From an uncultured Alphaproteobacteria bacterium (GTDB lineage Bacteria; Pseudomonadota; Alphaproteobacteria; HIMB59; GCA-002718135): a DNA stretch of 64,000 nt. The stretch spans positions 163,501 through 227,500 of the forward strand of contig CACNHX010000002.1 of assembly GCA_902620425.1 (NCBI GenBank), in the 5' to 3' direction. A model generated the notes under the pieces. It saw only the letters and a program-made list of their open reading frames with translations, was not told the origin of the DNA and did not search any database. Positions 46,508 to 56,531 of the stretch are shown here, in pieces (within the stretch, counting starts at the first letter, position 1; each line of letters begins with the position of its first letter). A program made the position numbers and the translations under genes.

Positions 46508-48389
46508 TTATTTCACCCTCTCTTAAATCAACATCTTTTTGTATATTAATTTTATCATCTTTATTTATTTCATTATCATCTATATTTTTCTCTTTGAGAT
46601 TTTCTTTCTTTTTTTTAGTTTTTATTATTTTCTTTTTTTTCGTAACTTTAGTAGTTTTATTTTTCTTTTTTTCACTTATTTTTTCAGGACCTTTGGAATT
46701 ATTATTTTCATCAATTTCAATTAAAGGATCATGTAAAGAATATTGCGGATTGAAGAAAAAATTAATTTTAGATTCAAATTTATTTTCCAATGAATGAATC
46801 TCACTTTTTTTATTATTTAATAAATTTTCTGCTAAACCACTATTACACTTTACATTTATTATTGAATTTTTGTTATCAGAGATTTTTTCTTTAATCACTT
46901 TTATTATTTGATCTATAATTGATGAAGAATTTAATATTAATCCCGATCCTTTACAATAATTACATTTCTCAAATGATTTATCTATCAAGCTTGATCTTAA
47001 TCTTTGTCTAGATAGCTCCATTAATCCAAACATACTTATTCTACCAACTTGAACTCTTGCTCTATCTCTTACTAGAGCAGTTTTTAAACTTTTTTCAACT
47101 TTAAAATTATTTCGGTAATCATCCATATCGATAAAATCTATAACTACTAAACCTCCAAGATCTCTTAATCTAAGCTGTCTAGCCACCTCTACTGCAGCTT
47201 CTAAATTTGTTTTTAGGGCGGTATTTTCAATATTTCTTTCTGATGTATTTTTGCCAGAGTTTACATCTACTGCAACCAATGCTTCAGTTGTATTAATTAC
47301 AATTGAGCCACCAGATTTTAGTTTTACATTTAGACTAAAAAGATCATTAATCTGTGTTTCAATATTATTGGAAGCAAAAAGTGAGTTTTCAAGAGATTTG
47401 TATTGTATTACTTTTTTAACGAATGTTGGTGCTAGGCTCTTTGTAATTTTTTTTACTTTGTTGTATCCTTCTTTTCCTTCCACTAAAATATTATCAACAT
47501 CTTCACTCAGCATATCTCTTATAGCCCTTTTGAGAACATTTCCTTCCTCATGTATCATTTCTGGTGCTTCTGATTTTAAAGTAAGTTCTCTGATTTTATT
47601 CCATTGGCTGACAAGGAAAGATAAATCTTTTGATATCTCTTTCTTTGTTCTTCCAATACCTGCAGTTCTTACTATTACTGACATTTTATCTGGTATTGTT
47701 ACTGAAGATAATATTTTTTTTAATTTTTTTCTTTCCGAAATGTCTCCAATTTTTCTAGATATACCATCACTATTCATACTATTTGGCATTAAAACACAAT
47801 ATCTGCCAGCAAATGATAAATATGTTGTAAGAGCTGCTCCTTTTAAACCTCTTTCTTCTTTATTAATTTGAACAAGTAATACTTGCTTTGGTCGGATTAC
47901 ATCTTGAATTTTGTATTTTCTAAAAAAATTAAAATATTCTTTTTTTGGGCTTAACTTTTTATTTTTTCTTTTTTTTATGGAGATGATTTTTTCTCCATTT
48001 TTATCTTCCTCATCTTCCTCAGGTTTGATATCGATATCTTTTTCATCTATATCCTCTATTTCATTTTCAGAAATGTTTATTTCATCTTCATCAAGTTGAT
48101 TTATTCTTTCATTTAATTCCTTTATTTTTTCTTCATCTGCAGCAGGAATCTTAAAATAATCAGGATGTATTTCAGTCAGAGGTAGAAATCCATTTCTGTT
48201 AGTTCCAAAATCAACAAATGCAGCTTGAAGGGATGGCTCTATTCTAGTTATTTTTGCTAAATATATATCGCCTTTAACTGCATTTTTTTTGCTAGATTCA
48301 ATTTCAAAATCATCAAGTTTACCGTCTTCAGTAACAGCAATTCTTGTTTCAATGTTATTAGTAGTATCAATAAGTATATTTTTTGACAT
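46473..48389 (-). CDS. rne: Ribonuclease E/G family endoribonuclease
   Basis: Main endonuclease of mRNA decay and rRNA processing. The N-terminal S1 domain (GDIYLAKITRIEPSLQAAFVDFGTNRNGFLPL) is split by an acidic, Lys-rich insertion at about residues 100-150, as in alphaproteobacterial RNase E. Catalytic Asp375 is in AVDVNSGKN and Asp418 in VVIDFIDMDD, 43 residues apart as in E. coli; the zinc-link CNYCKGSG follows. The C-terminal tail is only about 80 residues, Lys/Asp/Glu-rich, ending GWWS, so the degradosome scaffold is minimal. 638 aa in total. It overlaps the downstream protease gene. Confidence 0.93.
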   Translation of the reverse strand: MSKNILIDTTNNIETRIAVTEDGKLDDFEIESSKKNAVKGDIYLAKITRIEPSLQAAFVDFGTNRNGFLPLTEIHPDYFKIPAADEEKIKELNERINQLDEDEINISENEIEDIDEKDIDIKPEEDEEDKNGEKIISIKKRKNKKLSPKKEYFNFFRKYKIQDVIRPKQVLLVQINKEERGLKGAALTTYLSFAGRYCVLMPNSMNSDGISRKIGDISERKKLKKILSSVTIPDKMSVIVRTAGIGRTKKEISKDLSFLVSQWNKIRELTLKSEAPEMIHEEGNVLKRAIRDMLSEDVDNILVEGKEGYNKVKKITKSLAPTFVKKVIQYKSLENSLFASNNIETQINDLFSLNVKLKSGGSIVINTTEALVAVDVNSGKNTSERNIENTALKTNLEAAVEVARQLRLRDLGGLVVIDFIDMDDYRNNFKVEKSLKTALVRDRARVQVGRISMFGLMELSRQRLRSSLIDKSFEKCNYCKGSGLILNSSSIIDQIIKVIKEKISDNKNSIINVKCNSGLAENLLNNKKSEIHSLENKFESKINFFFNPQYSLHDPLIEIDENNNSKGPEKISEKKKNKTTKVTKKKKIIKTKKKKENLKEKNIDDNEINKDDKINIQKDVDLREGEINEDEEKSGWWS

Positions 48390-48498
48390 AATGCCGAAAC
48401 TCCGTAAAAATTTTTATATGTTAAAATCATTTTTTAATATTTGTATAATAATTGCTTAATGTCATATTTTTAACTATTTCTCAATGTAGTTTAATAAT

Positions 48499-50853
48499 AT
48501 GATTAAAATATACAATTATATAAAATTATTATTAATTTTACTATTTATTTTTATATTTATATCAATTTCTACAATTTTCTTCACTCTTTGGAGATATTCA
48601 CCCGAACTACCATCATATGAAAGTATCTTAAACTACAAACCGAACTTAACATCTAGAGTGTATAGCTCAGACGGTCTTCTTTTAAAAAGTTTTTATACTC
48701 AGGAAAGAATATTTATCCCTGAAAATAGAATACCTGAAAATATTAAATACGCTTTTCTAGCATCCGAAGATAAAAATTTTTATAATCATTACGGTATAGA
48801 CATCGTAGCAATTTTTAGAGCTTTTTTAACTAATATGATTAATATAAACTCAAATAAAAGAGTTGTTGGAGCATCAACAATTACTCAACAAGTAGTAAAA
48901 AATTTACTACTAAGTAATGAATTAAGTTACTCAAGAAAAATCAAAGAAATTATTTTAGCTATAAGAATTGAAAATATTTTAGATAAAGAGGATATCTTAG
49001 AATTGTATTTAAATGATATTTACTTAGGATACGGTTCTTACGGAATAGGTTCAGCAAGCTTAAATTATTTTAATAAGTCTATTTATGATCTTCAACTACA
49101 TGAGATCGCATTTCTAGCAGCACTTCCAAAAGCTCCAAACAATTATAACCCAAAATCAAATTACTCAAAAGCAATAGAAAGAAGAAATTGGGTTATTGAC
49201 AGAATGTATGAAAATGGTTTTGTCAAAAAAGAAGATCTTAAGTATAAAAATAAACCACTTGAAGTATACAAGAGAGTTGATATTGAATTCTCAGAAGCAG
49301 ATTATTTTTATGAAGAAATTAGAAAAGAACTTTTTAAGAAATTTGGTAAAGACAAGCTTTATTCTGAAGGGTTAATAATCAAAACAGCACTTGATTCAAG
49401 TATTCAAAAGAGTGCTAATCTTAGTCTAATCGAAGGATTAATCAAATATGAAAAAAAACAAGGTTGGGATGGATTAATAGACAATACAAATTTTGAAAAT
49501 TTTTATAATAATATAAATTATTATAACAAACAAAATCCTTTTTATCCAAAATGGGAAGTTGTAATAATTAATAAAGTATACGAAAAAAAAATAGAAGTAC
49601 TTAATCAAGATAAAATAAAAATTGATATAAATTTAAATGATAATTTTAATAATTGGCTTTTAGATGTAGAATTTAAAATAGGTGATCTAATATATATTGA
49701 GCAAATAATTGATAAATATATCATTAAGCAAGAACCTAAAGTTAATGGGGCAATCATTGTTTTAGATCCTTACACAGGCGATATATTAGCACTATCTGGA
49801 GGATATAGTTTTAAAAAAAGCGAATTTAATCGAGCAACTCAAGCTAAAAGACAGCCTGGATCAGCTTTTAAGCCAATTGTTTATTTAGCTGCTTTAAATG
49901 AAGGTTATTCCCCTGCAACTTTGATTTTAGATGCACCTTATGTAGTAGATCAAGGTCCAGGATTGCCAAAATGGAAACCTTCAAATTATACTGAAGAATT
50001 TTATGGTCTGACAACAATGAGAACTGGAATAGAAAAATCTAGAAACTTAATGACTGTAAGACTCGCTAATAGAATAGGTATGAACAAAATTTTAAGTATG
50101 GCTAATAATTTTGATATTAATGATGGGTTAGATTCAAATCTTTCAATGTCTTTAGGCTCTGGTGTTGTTTCATTAAAAGACTTAACAAATGCTTACGCTA
50201 TGATTGCAAATGGTGGAAAAAAAATCGAACCAAAATTAATAACTAGTATTTATTCTAAAGAAGGTAAAAAAATTTTCGATACAAGATTAAAAAAATGTTT
50301 AGAATGTAGAATTGATTCCATATTATTTAATAATGAAATTCCTAAATTTTTTGAAAATAAAAAAACAATTATTGATCCTAGATTAGCTTATCAAATTACA
50401 TCAATGATGGAGGGAGTTATATTAAGAGGAACAGCAAAAAAATTAAAAGATTTGGATGTTCCAATTGCTGGAAAAACTGGAACAACAAATCAGAATAAAG
50501 ATGCTTGGTTCATTGGCTATACGCCTGATTTAGTAATAGGCGTGTATGTTGGATATGATAAACCAAGATCATTAGGATACAAACAAACAGGTTCAAGTGT
50601 TGCTGTTCCCATATTTAAAGATTTTGCAAAAAGAATAAAAATTAACAAAAATAAGAAACCATTTAGGATTCCAGATGGTATCAGTTTTGTAAGAATTGAT
50701 CCTAAAAGTGGGATGATTTCAAATCAAAAAGAAAGTATAGTTGAGCCATTTATTCTTGGATCTGAACCATATTCAGATAATATAAATATAATAGATGGAT
50801 TAGAAAATTTTAATAACAATTCCATTTCTGGTACGGGTGGTTTATTAGAATAA
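48499..50853 (+). CDS. mrcA: Penicillin-binding protein 1A (class A)
   Basis: Bifunctional peptidoglycan synthase. One N-terminal membrane helix (about residues 9-30), a family 51 glycosyltransferase domain with Glu90 in ASEDKNFYNHYGID and GASTITQQVVKNLLL, and a transpeptidase domain with Ser455 in PGSAFKPIVYLAAL, SRN motif in IEKSRNLMTVRLAN and Lys659 in AGKTGTTNQNKDAWF. 784 aa is normal for PBP1A. A TATAAT at 48444-48449, 50 bases before the ATG, may be its -10 element. It is divergent from rne and followed by prfB after five bases. Confidence 0.94.
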   Translation: MIKIYNYIKLLLILLFIFIFISISTIFFTLWRYSPELPSYESILNYKPNLTSRVYSSDGLLLKSFYTQERIFIPENRIPENIKYAFLASEDKNFYNHYGIDIVAIFRAFLTNMININSNKRVVGASTITQQVVKNLLLSNELSYSRKIKEIILAIRIENILDKEDILELYLNDIYLGYGSYGIGSASLNYFNKSIYDLQLHEIAFLAALPKAPNNYNPKSNYSKAIERRNWVIDRMYENGFVKKEDLKYKNKPLEVYKRVDIEFSEADYFYEEIRKELFKKFGKDKLYSEGLIIKTALDSSIQKSANLSLIEGLIKYEKKQGWDGLIDNTNFENFYNNINYYNKQNPFYPKWEVVIINKVYEKKIEVLNQDKIKIDINLNDNFNNWLLDVEFKIGDLIYIEQIIDKYIIKQEPKVNGAIIVLDPYTGDILALSGGYSFKKSEFNRATQAKRQPGSAFKPIVYLAALNEGYSPATLILDAPYVVDQGPGLPKWKPSNYTEEFYGLTTMRTGIEKSRNLMTVRLANRIGMNKILSMANNFDINDGLDSNLSMSLGSGVVSLKDLTNAYAMIANGGKKIEPKLITSIYSKEGKKIFDTRLKKCLECRIDSILFNNEIPKFFENKKTIIDPRLAYQITSMMEGVILRGTAKKLKDLDVPIAGKTGTTNQNKDAWFIGYTPDLVIGVYVGYDKPRSLGYKQTGSSVAVPIFKDFAKRIKINKNKKPFRIPDGISFVRIDPKSGMISNQKESIVEPFILGSEPYSDNINIIDGLENFNNNSISGTGGLLE

Positions 50854-50858
50854 ACAAA

Positions 50859-51954
50859 ATGTCAAATATAGAAATAATTGAAATTAATTTAAAAAAAATA
50901 AGATTAAATTATGATCTTATAAGGAGGGGAGTTTGACCATAAGTCTCTAAAAAATAAATTAAAAGATTTAAAATCAAAAAGCTCAGACCCAAACATTTGG
51001 GAAAAAAATGATGCGAAAACAATTTTTCAAGAAATTAAAAATATTGAAAATAAAATTGATGATTTTAACAAGCTTAAAAATTTAATTAATGAAAATCAAG
51101 AAATATATAATTACATTCAAGAAAATAATGATAACTCTCTTTTAGCAGATCTTGAAAAAGAAGTAGATTTTGCTTTAAAACTATCTGAAAAAATTCGTTA
51201 TGTTAGTTTATTAAACAATGAAGCTGATCATTTAAATGCATTTATTGAAATTCATGCTGGAGCTGGAGGTACAGAAAGTCAAGACTGGGCAGAAATTTTA
51301 CAAAGAATGTATTTAAGATGGTCCGATACTCAAGAAAATTGTGATGCTGTGTTATTGCAGGAAATGAGAGGAGAGGAGGCAGGTATCAAATCTTGTACAA
51401 TAAAAATTATTATGAATTATTCTTATGGATGGTTGAAAGCTGAGAGTGGAATTCATAGACTAGTAAGAATTTCACCTTTTGACAGTAATAAAAGGAGGCA
51501 TACAAGCTTTGCTAGTGTTTGGGTCTATCCAGAAATTGATGATAAAATTGAGATTGAAATAAAAGACAATGATTTAAGAATTGATACCTATAGAGCGTCT
51601 GGAGCTGGAGGCCAACATGTAAATAAAACGGATAGTGCTGTGAGAATAACTCACTTACCTACTAATACAGTTGTTCAGTGCCAAAGTGATAGATCTCAAC
51701 ATAAAAATAGGGCCAATGCAATGAAAATGATTAAATCAAGAATCTATGAAGCTGAGCTTCAAAAAAGACGAGAAAATGAAAATGTAAAAAATAAAGAAAA
51801 AAAAGATATAGGCTGGGGAAATCAGATTAGATCTTATGTATTACATCCCTATAAATTAATCAAAGATTTAAGAAGTGGTTATGAAACTTCAAATGTAAAT
51901 GATGTTTTAAATGGAAAAATAAATGATTTTTTAGAAAACTCTCTTACATTATAA
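50859..51954 (+). CDS. prfB: Peptide chain release factor 2, with programmed +1 frameshift
   Basis: RF2 terminates translation at UGA and UAA. The first frame starts at 50859 (MSNIEIIEINLKKIRLNY) and meets TGA at 50934-50936, codon 26, preceded by AGGAGG and three bases, then GTT. Slipping +1 over T50934 continues as GAC CAT AAG in the long frame to 51954. That frame has IEIHAGAGGTESQDWAE, the recognition motif in RISPFDS and the GGQ catalytic motif in SGAGGQHVNKTD. The total is 364 aa, the usual length. The layout equals the E. coli autoregulatory site, except that GTT takes the place of CTT. The end is five bases from convergent tyrS. Confidence 0.95.
50921..50937 (+). promoter_or_regulatory. 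RF2 programmed frameshift site
   Basis: A Shine-Dalgarno-like AGGAGG at 50922-50927, a three-base spacer, the P-site codon GTT at 50931-50933 and the stop TGA with following C reproduce the known RF2 recoding element. When RF2 is scarce, slow termination at this TGA lets the ribosome slip forward, restoring RF2 synthesis. GTT can re-pair at the shifted TTT only partly, weaker than CTT to TTT. Confidence 0.9.
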
Positions 51955-51958
51955 ATGT

Positions 51959-53197
51959 TTAAACAATTTTTAAAATTCCAATTTTCTTTTTTCCAATTCC
52001 AATTTTAATCTCTTTTAAATCTGAAAATTCTTTCAATGATAAATTACCATTCTTGTATAATTTATTATTTACTTTAACACCATTTGACTTTATCAATCTT
52101 TTAGTTTCACTTCTACTTTTTACTAGTTCGAGCTCTTCTATTGCATCTAAAATTGTATACTTCTCATTTATCAAATTTGATTTTTTTTGAGAAATATTTG
52201 GCAGTCTTTCATCAATTATTTTTGAATTAAAAATGTTATCAGCTATTTCCAATGCTTCATCAGCGTCTTCCTTCCCTCTAACAATTTTTGTTACTTCGTA
52301 AGCGAGTATTTTTTTTGCTTCATTTATTTCTTGATCTTTGAGTAAAGAGAGTTTGGAAATTTCACTTAATGGAAGTTTAGTAAATAAATATAAAAATTTC
52401 GAAACATCGTTGTCATTAATATTTCTCCAAAATTGAAAAAAATCTAAACTTGATATTTTATCTTTGTTTAACCAAATTGCACCATCTGCAGTTTTTCCCA
52501 TTTTTGATCCATCACTATTAGTTATTAGTGGTGAAGTAATACCAAATGCAATATTTTTATTAATTTTCCTTATTAAATCTATTCCACTTAATATATTGCC
52601 CCACTGATCTGATCCCCCCATTTGTAAAATACAATTTTGATTTTTATTTAAATACAAATAATCATAAGATTGTAGGAGCATATAGTTAAACTCTAATATT
52701 GTTAATGGTTGTTCTCGATCAAGCCTACTTTTGACGGAATCAAAAGTTAACATTCTATTTAAAGTAATTCTAGATCCAAAATCTCTAAGAAAATCAATAT
52801 AGTTTAGTTTTGAGAGCCAGTTATAATTGTTAATAATTAAAGAATTTTTATTAAGATTAATAAATCTACCAAAAGTACTTTCTATATTTAAAATATTTTT
52901 ATCAATATCTTCTTTGCTTAGTATTTTTCTTGTTTGATCTTTTCCAGAGGGATCACCAATAAGTGTTGTACCACCTCCAACTAAAGCAATTGATTGATGT
53001 CCATAAAAATCAAGCCAGTGGAGAAGCATTAATTGAATTAAACTGCCAATATGTAAACTATCACTTGTTATATCAAAACCTATGTATCCAGATATTTTAT
53101 TTTTTGACATTATTTTATCTAGATCTTCAATTTCTGTGTGCTGATATATAAATCCTCTTTCTTTAATTTCATTTAGAAATTCTGATTTAAACTTCAT
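51959..53197 (-). CDS. tyrS: Tyrosyl-tRNA synthetase
   Basis: Class I synthetase that charges tRNA-Tyr. The HIGH motif appears as SLHIGSLIQ after GYIGFDITSD, the Tyr pocket as MLLQSYDYLYL and QMGGSDQWGNI, and KMSKS as SKMGKTADGAIW. The C-terminal S4 RNA-binding domain is seen in SRSETKRLIKSNGVKVNNK. 412 aa is normal. It lies seven bases after the alpha/beta hydrolase gene on the same strand and faces prfB. Confidence 0.96.
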   Translation of the reverse strand: MKFKSEFLNEIKERGFIYQHTEIEDLDKIMSKNKISGYIGFDITSDSLHIGSLIQLMLLHWLDFYGHQSIALVGGGTTLIGDPSGKDQTRKILSKEDIDKNILNIESTFGRFINLNKNSLIINNYNWLSKLNYIDFLRDFGSRITLNRMLTFDSVKSRLDREQPLTILEFNYMLLQSYDYLYLNKNQNCILQMGGSDQWGNILSGIDLIRKINKNIAFGITSPLITNSDGSKMGKTADGAIWLNKDKISSLDFFQFWRNINDNDVSKFLYLFTKLPLSEISKLSLLKDQEINEAKKILAYEVTKIVRGKEDADEALEIADNIFNSKIIDERLPNISQKKSNLINEKYTILDAIEELELVKSRSETKRLIKSNGVKVNNKLYKNGNLSLKEFSDLKEIKIGIGKKKIGILKIV

Positions 53198-53203
53198 TAA
53201 AAA

Positions 53204-53848
53204 TTAATTCGTCTCAATTGTTTGTTGAATATATTCATTGATTGAATTTTCAAATTCTTGTGAATAGTTTTCATAAAAATGGTCAGCACCTTTTATAGGT
53301 TTAAACTTAATATCTACTTTTTTTTGTTGCTGTAATTTTTCAACTAATATTTTTGTTGAATCATATGAAGCAATATTATCTTTATCTCCATGAATAATTA
53401 AACCAGAGGAAGGACAAGGAGCTAAAAAACTAAAATCTCTTAAATTTGCAGGAGGAGAAATACTAACAAAGCCATTTATTTCTGGTCTTCTCATCAAAAG
53501 TTGCATTGCAATCCATGCCCCAAATGAAAAACCAGCTACCCAGCATATTTTTGAATTTGTATTATATTGTTGTAACCAATCTAAAACACAAGCAGCATCA
53601 CTTAATTCACCTTCGCCATCATCAAATATTCCTTCGCTTTTACCAACACCTCTAAAATTAAATCTTATTGTAGAAAATCCAGCTTTAATGAAAATTTTAT
53701 ACATTCTAAATATTATTTTAGTGTGCATTGTTCCACCTTTTGACGGATCTGGATGCAATAGAATGACTATTGGAGAATCATCTCTATTATTGTGAGAATA
53801 CTTTGCTTCTATCTTTCCTTCAGGTCCAGGAATTAATATGTCTACCAT
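53204..53848 (-). CDS. Alpha/beta hydrolase (COG2945-like)
   Basis: 214 aa. The opening DILIPGPEGKIEAKYSHN and IVILLHPDPSKGGTMHTKI with the oxyanion HP motif, RFNFRGVGKSEGIFDDGEGEL and the nucleophile elbow GFSFGAWIAMQL identify the small COG2945 hydrolase group. The acid is in HGDKDNIAS and the His in GADHFYE, completing the triad. Substrate unknown; it is widespread in alphaproteobacteria. It is transcribed with tyrS and is divergent from mnmA over 56 bp. Confidence 0.87.
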   Translation of the reverse strand: MVDILIPGPEGKIEAKYSHNNRDDSPIVILLHPDPSKGGTMHTKIIFRMYKIFIKAGFSTIRFNFRGVGKSEGIFDDGEGELSDAACVLDWLQQYNTNSKICWVAGFSFGAWIAMQLLMRRPEINGFVSISPPANLRDFSFLAPCPSSGLIIHGDKDNIASYDSTKILVEKLQQQKKVDIKFKPIKGADHFYENYSQEFENSINEYIQQTIETN

Positions 53849-53904
53849 TTGATAAAGCTAATATTGAAGTTATATGATTTTGTAAATATAGATGTTTTAA
53901 ATAT

Positions 53905-54999
53905 ATGAATTCTCTTGGTTTTGATAAGTCTGAAAAAGATACAAAAGTAGTCGTAGCGATGTCAGGGGGTGTAGATAGTTCTGTTGCTGCTGTAATGTTG
54001 CATAAACAGGGTTATGATGTAACAGGAATCACATTAAAATTGTATAATAATTCTAATGTCTCAAAGTCTAAATCATGTTGTGCTGGCATTGATATTGAGG
54101 ACGCCAAAAATGTTGCTCTAAATAATGATTTCAAGCACATAGTTTTAGATTATCAAGACAAATTTTTTGATGGAGTAATTAGCAACTTTGTTGATTCCTA
54201 TGCAAATGGTGAAACTCCTTTACCTTGTGTTAAGTGTAATGAAACTGTAAAATTTTCAGATTTACTAAATGAGGCAAAAAAAATTGGAGCTGATGCCCTT
54301 GCTACAGGACATTATGCCATAAGAAAAGGATCATTAAACAATGCAAGTTTACATAAAGCTAAAGACTTTTCAAAAGATCAAAGCTTTTTTCTTTTTTCAA
54401 CATTACAAGAGCAATTAAATTATGTGAGATTTCCATTAGGTGATTATAAAAAATCTGAAATTAGACAACTAGCTAAACAATATAAATTAAGTGTTAGCGA
54501 TAAACCTGATAGTCAAGATATATGTTTTGTGACATCAAGCTCTTATAGAGATCTTGTCAATAATTTAAATCCAACTGGTAATAAAAAAGGTATAATTTAT
54601 GACATAGATAGTAATATTCTTGGAACCCATGATGGTATTAGTAATTACACTATTGGTCAAAGAAAAGGTATTGGCATTAGCGGCTCAAAAGATCCCTTAT
54701 ACGTGATAGATATAAATAAAAATCAAAACTCAATTACTTTAGGTACAAAAGAAAAATTGAAAAAAAAAGTAATTAAATTTAAAAATATCAATTGGTTGGG
54801 AGGTGACATTCAGCCTAAAGAGCTTGATTGTTCTGCAAAAATACGATCTACCCAACAAGATTTACCAGGAATTCTTGATATAAATAGTGATCATGGAACT
54901 TTTACCTTTGAAAAAGAATTAGATAAAACTTCTCCTGGACAAGCTTGTGTTTTTTATAAAAATGACCAATTATTGGGTGGTGGTTGGATAACCGCTTAA
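53905..54999 (+). CDS. mnmA: tRNA-specific 2-thiouridylase MnmA
   Basis: Thiolates U34 of tRNAs for Lys, Glu and Gln. The ATP-pyrophosphatase P-loop is in VVAMSGGVDSSVAAVML near residue 13, the catalytic Cys in TPLPCVKCNETVKF and the second Cys in SQDICFVTSSSYRDLV; GQRKGIGISGSKDPLYV is in the central domain. The protein is 364 aa, typical. Sulfur would come from a cysteine desulfurase; the SufS encoded at 58495 is one in this window. Followed after 79 bp by the suf genes on the same strand. Confidence 0.96.
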   Translation: MNSLGFDKSEKDTKVVVAMSGGVDSSVAAVMLHKQGYDVTGITLKLYNNSNVSKSKSCCAGIDIEDAKNVALNNDFKHIVLDYQDKFFDGVISNFVDSYANGETPLPCVKCNETVKFSDLLNEAKKIGADALATGHYAIRKGSLNNASLHKAKDFSKDQSFFLFSTLQEQLNYVRFPLGDYKKSEIRQLAKQYKLSVSDKPDSQDICFVTSSSYRDLVNNLNPTGNKKGIIYDIDSNILGTHDGISNYTIGQRKGIGISGSKDPLYVIDINKNQNSITLGTKEKLKKKVIKFKNINWLGGDIQPKELDCSAKIRSTQQDLPGILDINSDHGTFTFEKELDKTSPGQACVFYKNDQLLGGGWITA

Positions 55000-55078
55000 A
55001 TTTAAAATCAGTTCTAAATTTGGTTAATTTTTGTTGAATTAACTAGATTTTTTAAATTAATGAATTAGATGAAGTACT

Positions 55079-56530
55079 GTGAACTCTGAAACTCTTAATA
55101 CATTAGATTCCTACAGTAAAAATAAGTACAAATATGGTTTTGTAACTGAAATAGATAATGAAAAACCAAAAAAAGGTTTAAACGAAGAAACCATAAAATT
55201 TATTTCATTAAAAAAGAACGAACCAGAATGGATGTTGGACTGGAGATTAAAAGCTTATTCAAAATGGAAAAAAATGAAAGAACCCAAATGGGCAAACTTA
55301 AACTTTCCTGATATTGATTATCAAGCAATCTATTACTATTCAGCTCCAAAAGGTTTTGAAAAGAAGCCAAAAGATTTAAGTGAAGTAGATCCAAAACTTA
55401 TTGAAACATATAATAAACTGGGTATTCCTCTAGAAGAGCAAAAAGTTTTAGCTGGTGTTGCTGTAGATGTTGTATTTGACAGTGTATCAGTTGCAACGAC
55501 TTATAAAGGTCAGTTAGAAAAGCTAGGAATAATTTTTTGCTCTATAGGTGAAGCTATTCAAAAACATCCCGATCTAATTAAAAAATATTTAGGTTCAGTT
55601 ATACCTCCTGGAGATCATTCTTTTTCAGCGTTAAACTCAGCTGTGTTTACTGATGGATCTTTTGTATACATACCAGAGGGTGTTAAATGTCCAATGGAGC
55701 TATCTACTTACTTTAGAATTAATGCAGAAAATACTGGTCAATTTGAGAGGACTCTAATTATTGCCGATAAAGGTAGCTATGTTAGCTACCTAGAAGGTTG
55801 CACTGCTCCCAAAAGAGATGATAATCAATTACATGCAGCAAATGTAGAATTAATTGCCCTAGAAGATGCGGAAATAAAATATTCAACTGTTCAAAATTGG
55901 TATCCAGGGGATGAGGATGGAAAAGGTGGCATTTACAATTTTGTTACCAAAAGAGGTCTATGTGCCGGTAAAAATAGTAAAATATCTTGGACACAAGTAG
56001 AGACTGGTTCTGCTATTACATGGAAATATCCTAGCTGTATTTTAAAAGGTGATAATTCTATTGGTGAGTTTTATTCTGTCGCAATAACTAATAATTTTCA
56101 ACAAGCTGATACAGGCACAAAAATGACTCACATTGGCAAAAATACTAAAAGTAAAATAATATCCAAAGGTATTTCTCTAGGTAAATCTCAAAACACCTAC
56201 AGAGGCGAAGTTTCTTTTTTAAGGAAAGCTGAAAAAGCAAGAAATTATACACAATGTGATTCTTTGTTAGTAGGAAATCAATGCGGAGCACACACTGTAC
56301 CCTATATTGATTCAAAAAATAATACTGCAATCATTGAGCATGAAGCCTCAACCTCTAAAATAAATGAAGATCAACTTTATTATTGTAGACAAAGAGGTTT
56401 AAGCCATGAGGAAGCAGTGTCATTAATAGTTAATGGTTTTTGCAAACAAGTTTTACAAGAACTTCCAATGGAATTTGCTGTCGAAGCACAAAAACTGGTA
56501 TCCATATCTCTTGAGGGAAGTGTAGGGTAA
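55079..56530 (+). CDS. sufB: SufB, Fe-S cluster assembly scaffold subunit
   Basis: Core scaffold of the SufBCD complex on which clusters are built. The start is a GTG ([12 protein letters not shown]); the protein is 483 aa. Conserved parts include [37 protein letters not shown] and [21 protein letters not shown], the sulfur-handling Cys region [20 protein letters not shown], and [18 protein letters not shown] near the end. It heads sufB-C-D-S-T-A. No Rrf2-family regulator (IscR or SufR) precedes it; the 79-bp upstream gap has room for a promoter only. Confidence 0.95.
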   Translation: MNSETLNTLDSYSKNKYKYGFVTEIDNEKPKKGLNEETIKFISLKKNEPEWMLDWRLKAYSKWKKMKEPKWANLNFPDIDYQAIYYYSAPKGFEKKPKDLSEVDPKLIETYNKLGIPLEEQKVLAGVAVDVVFDSVSVATTYKGQLEKLGIIFCSIGEAIQKHPDLIKKYLGSVIPPGDHSFSALNSAVFTDGSFVYIPEGVKCPMELSTYFRINAENTGQFERTLIIADKGSYVSYLEGCTAPKRDDNQLHAANVELIALEDAEIKYSTVQNWYPGDEDGKGGIYNFVTKRGLCAGKNSKISWTQVETGSAITWKYPSCILKGDNSIGEFYSVAITNNFQQADTGTKMTHIGKNTKSKIISKGISLGKSQNTYRGEVSFLRKAEKARNYTQCDSLLVGNQCGAHTVPYIDSKNNTAIIEHEASTSKINEDQLYYCRQRGLSHEEAVSLIVNGFCKQVLQELPMEFAVEAQKLVSISLEGSVG

Positions 56531-56531
56531 G

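Noticed and set aside
46539..46797. Forward-strand Phe-rich frames opposite the RNase E tail
   Set aside because: They are reverse images of Lys/Glu-rich coding and have no protein-like pattern.
50859..50936. prfB as a broken gene because of an early TGA
   Set aside because: The surrounding AGGAGG-GTT-TGA-C context and exact +1 continuation match the known RF2 programmed frameshift.
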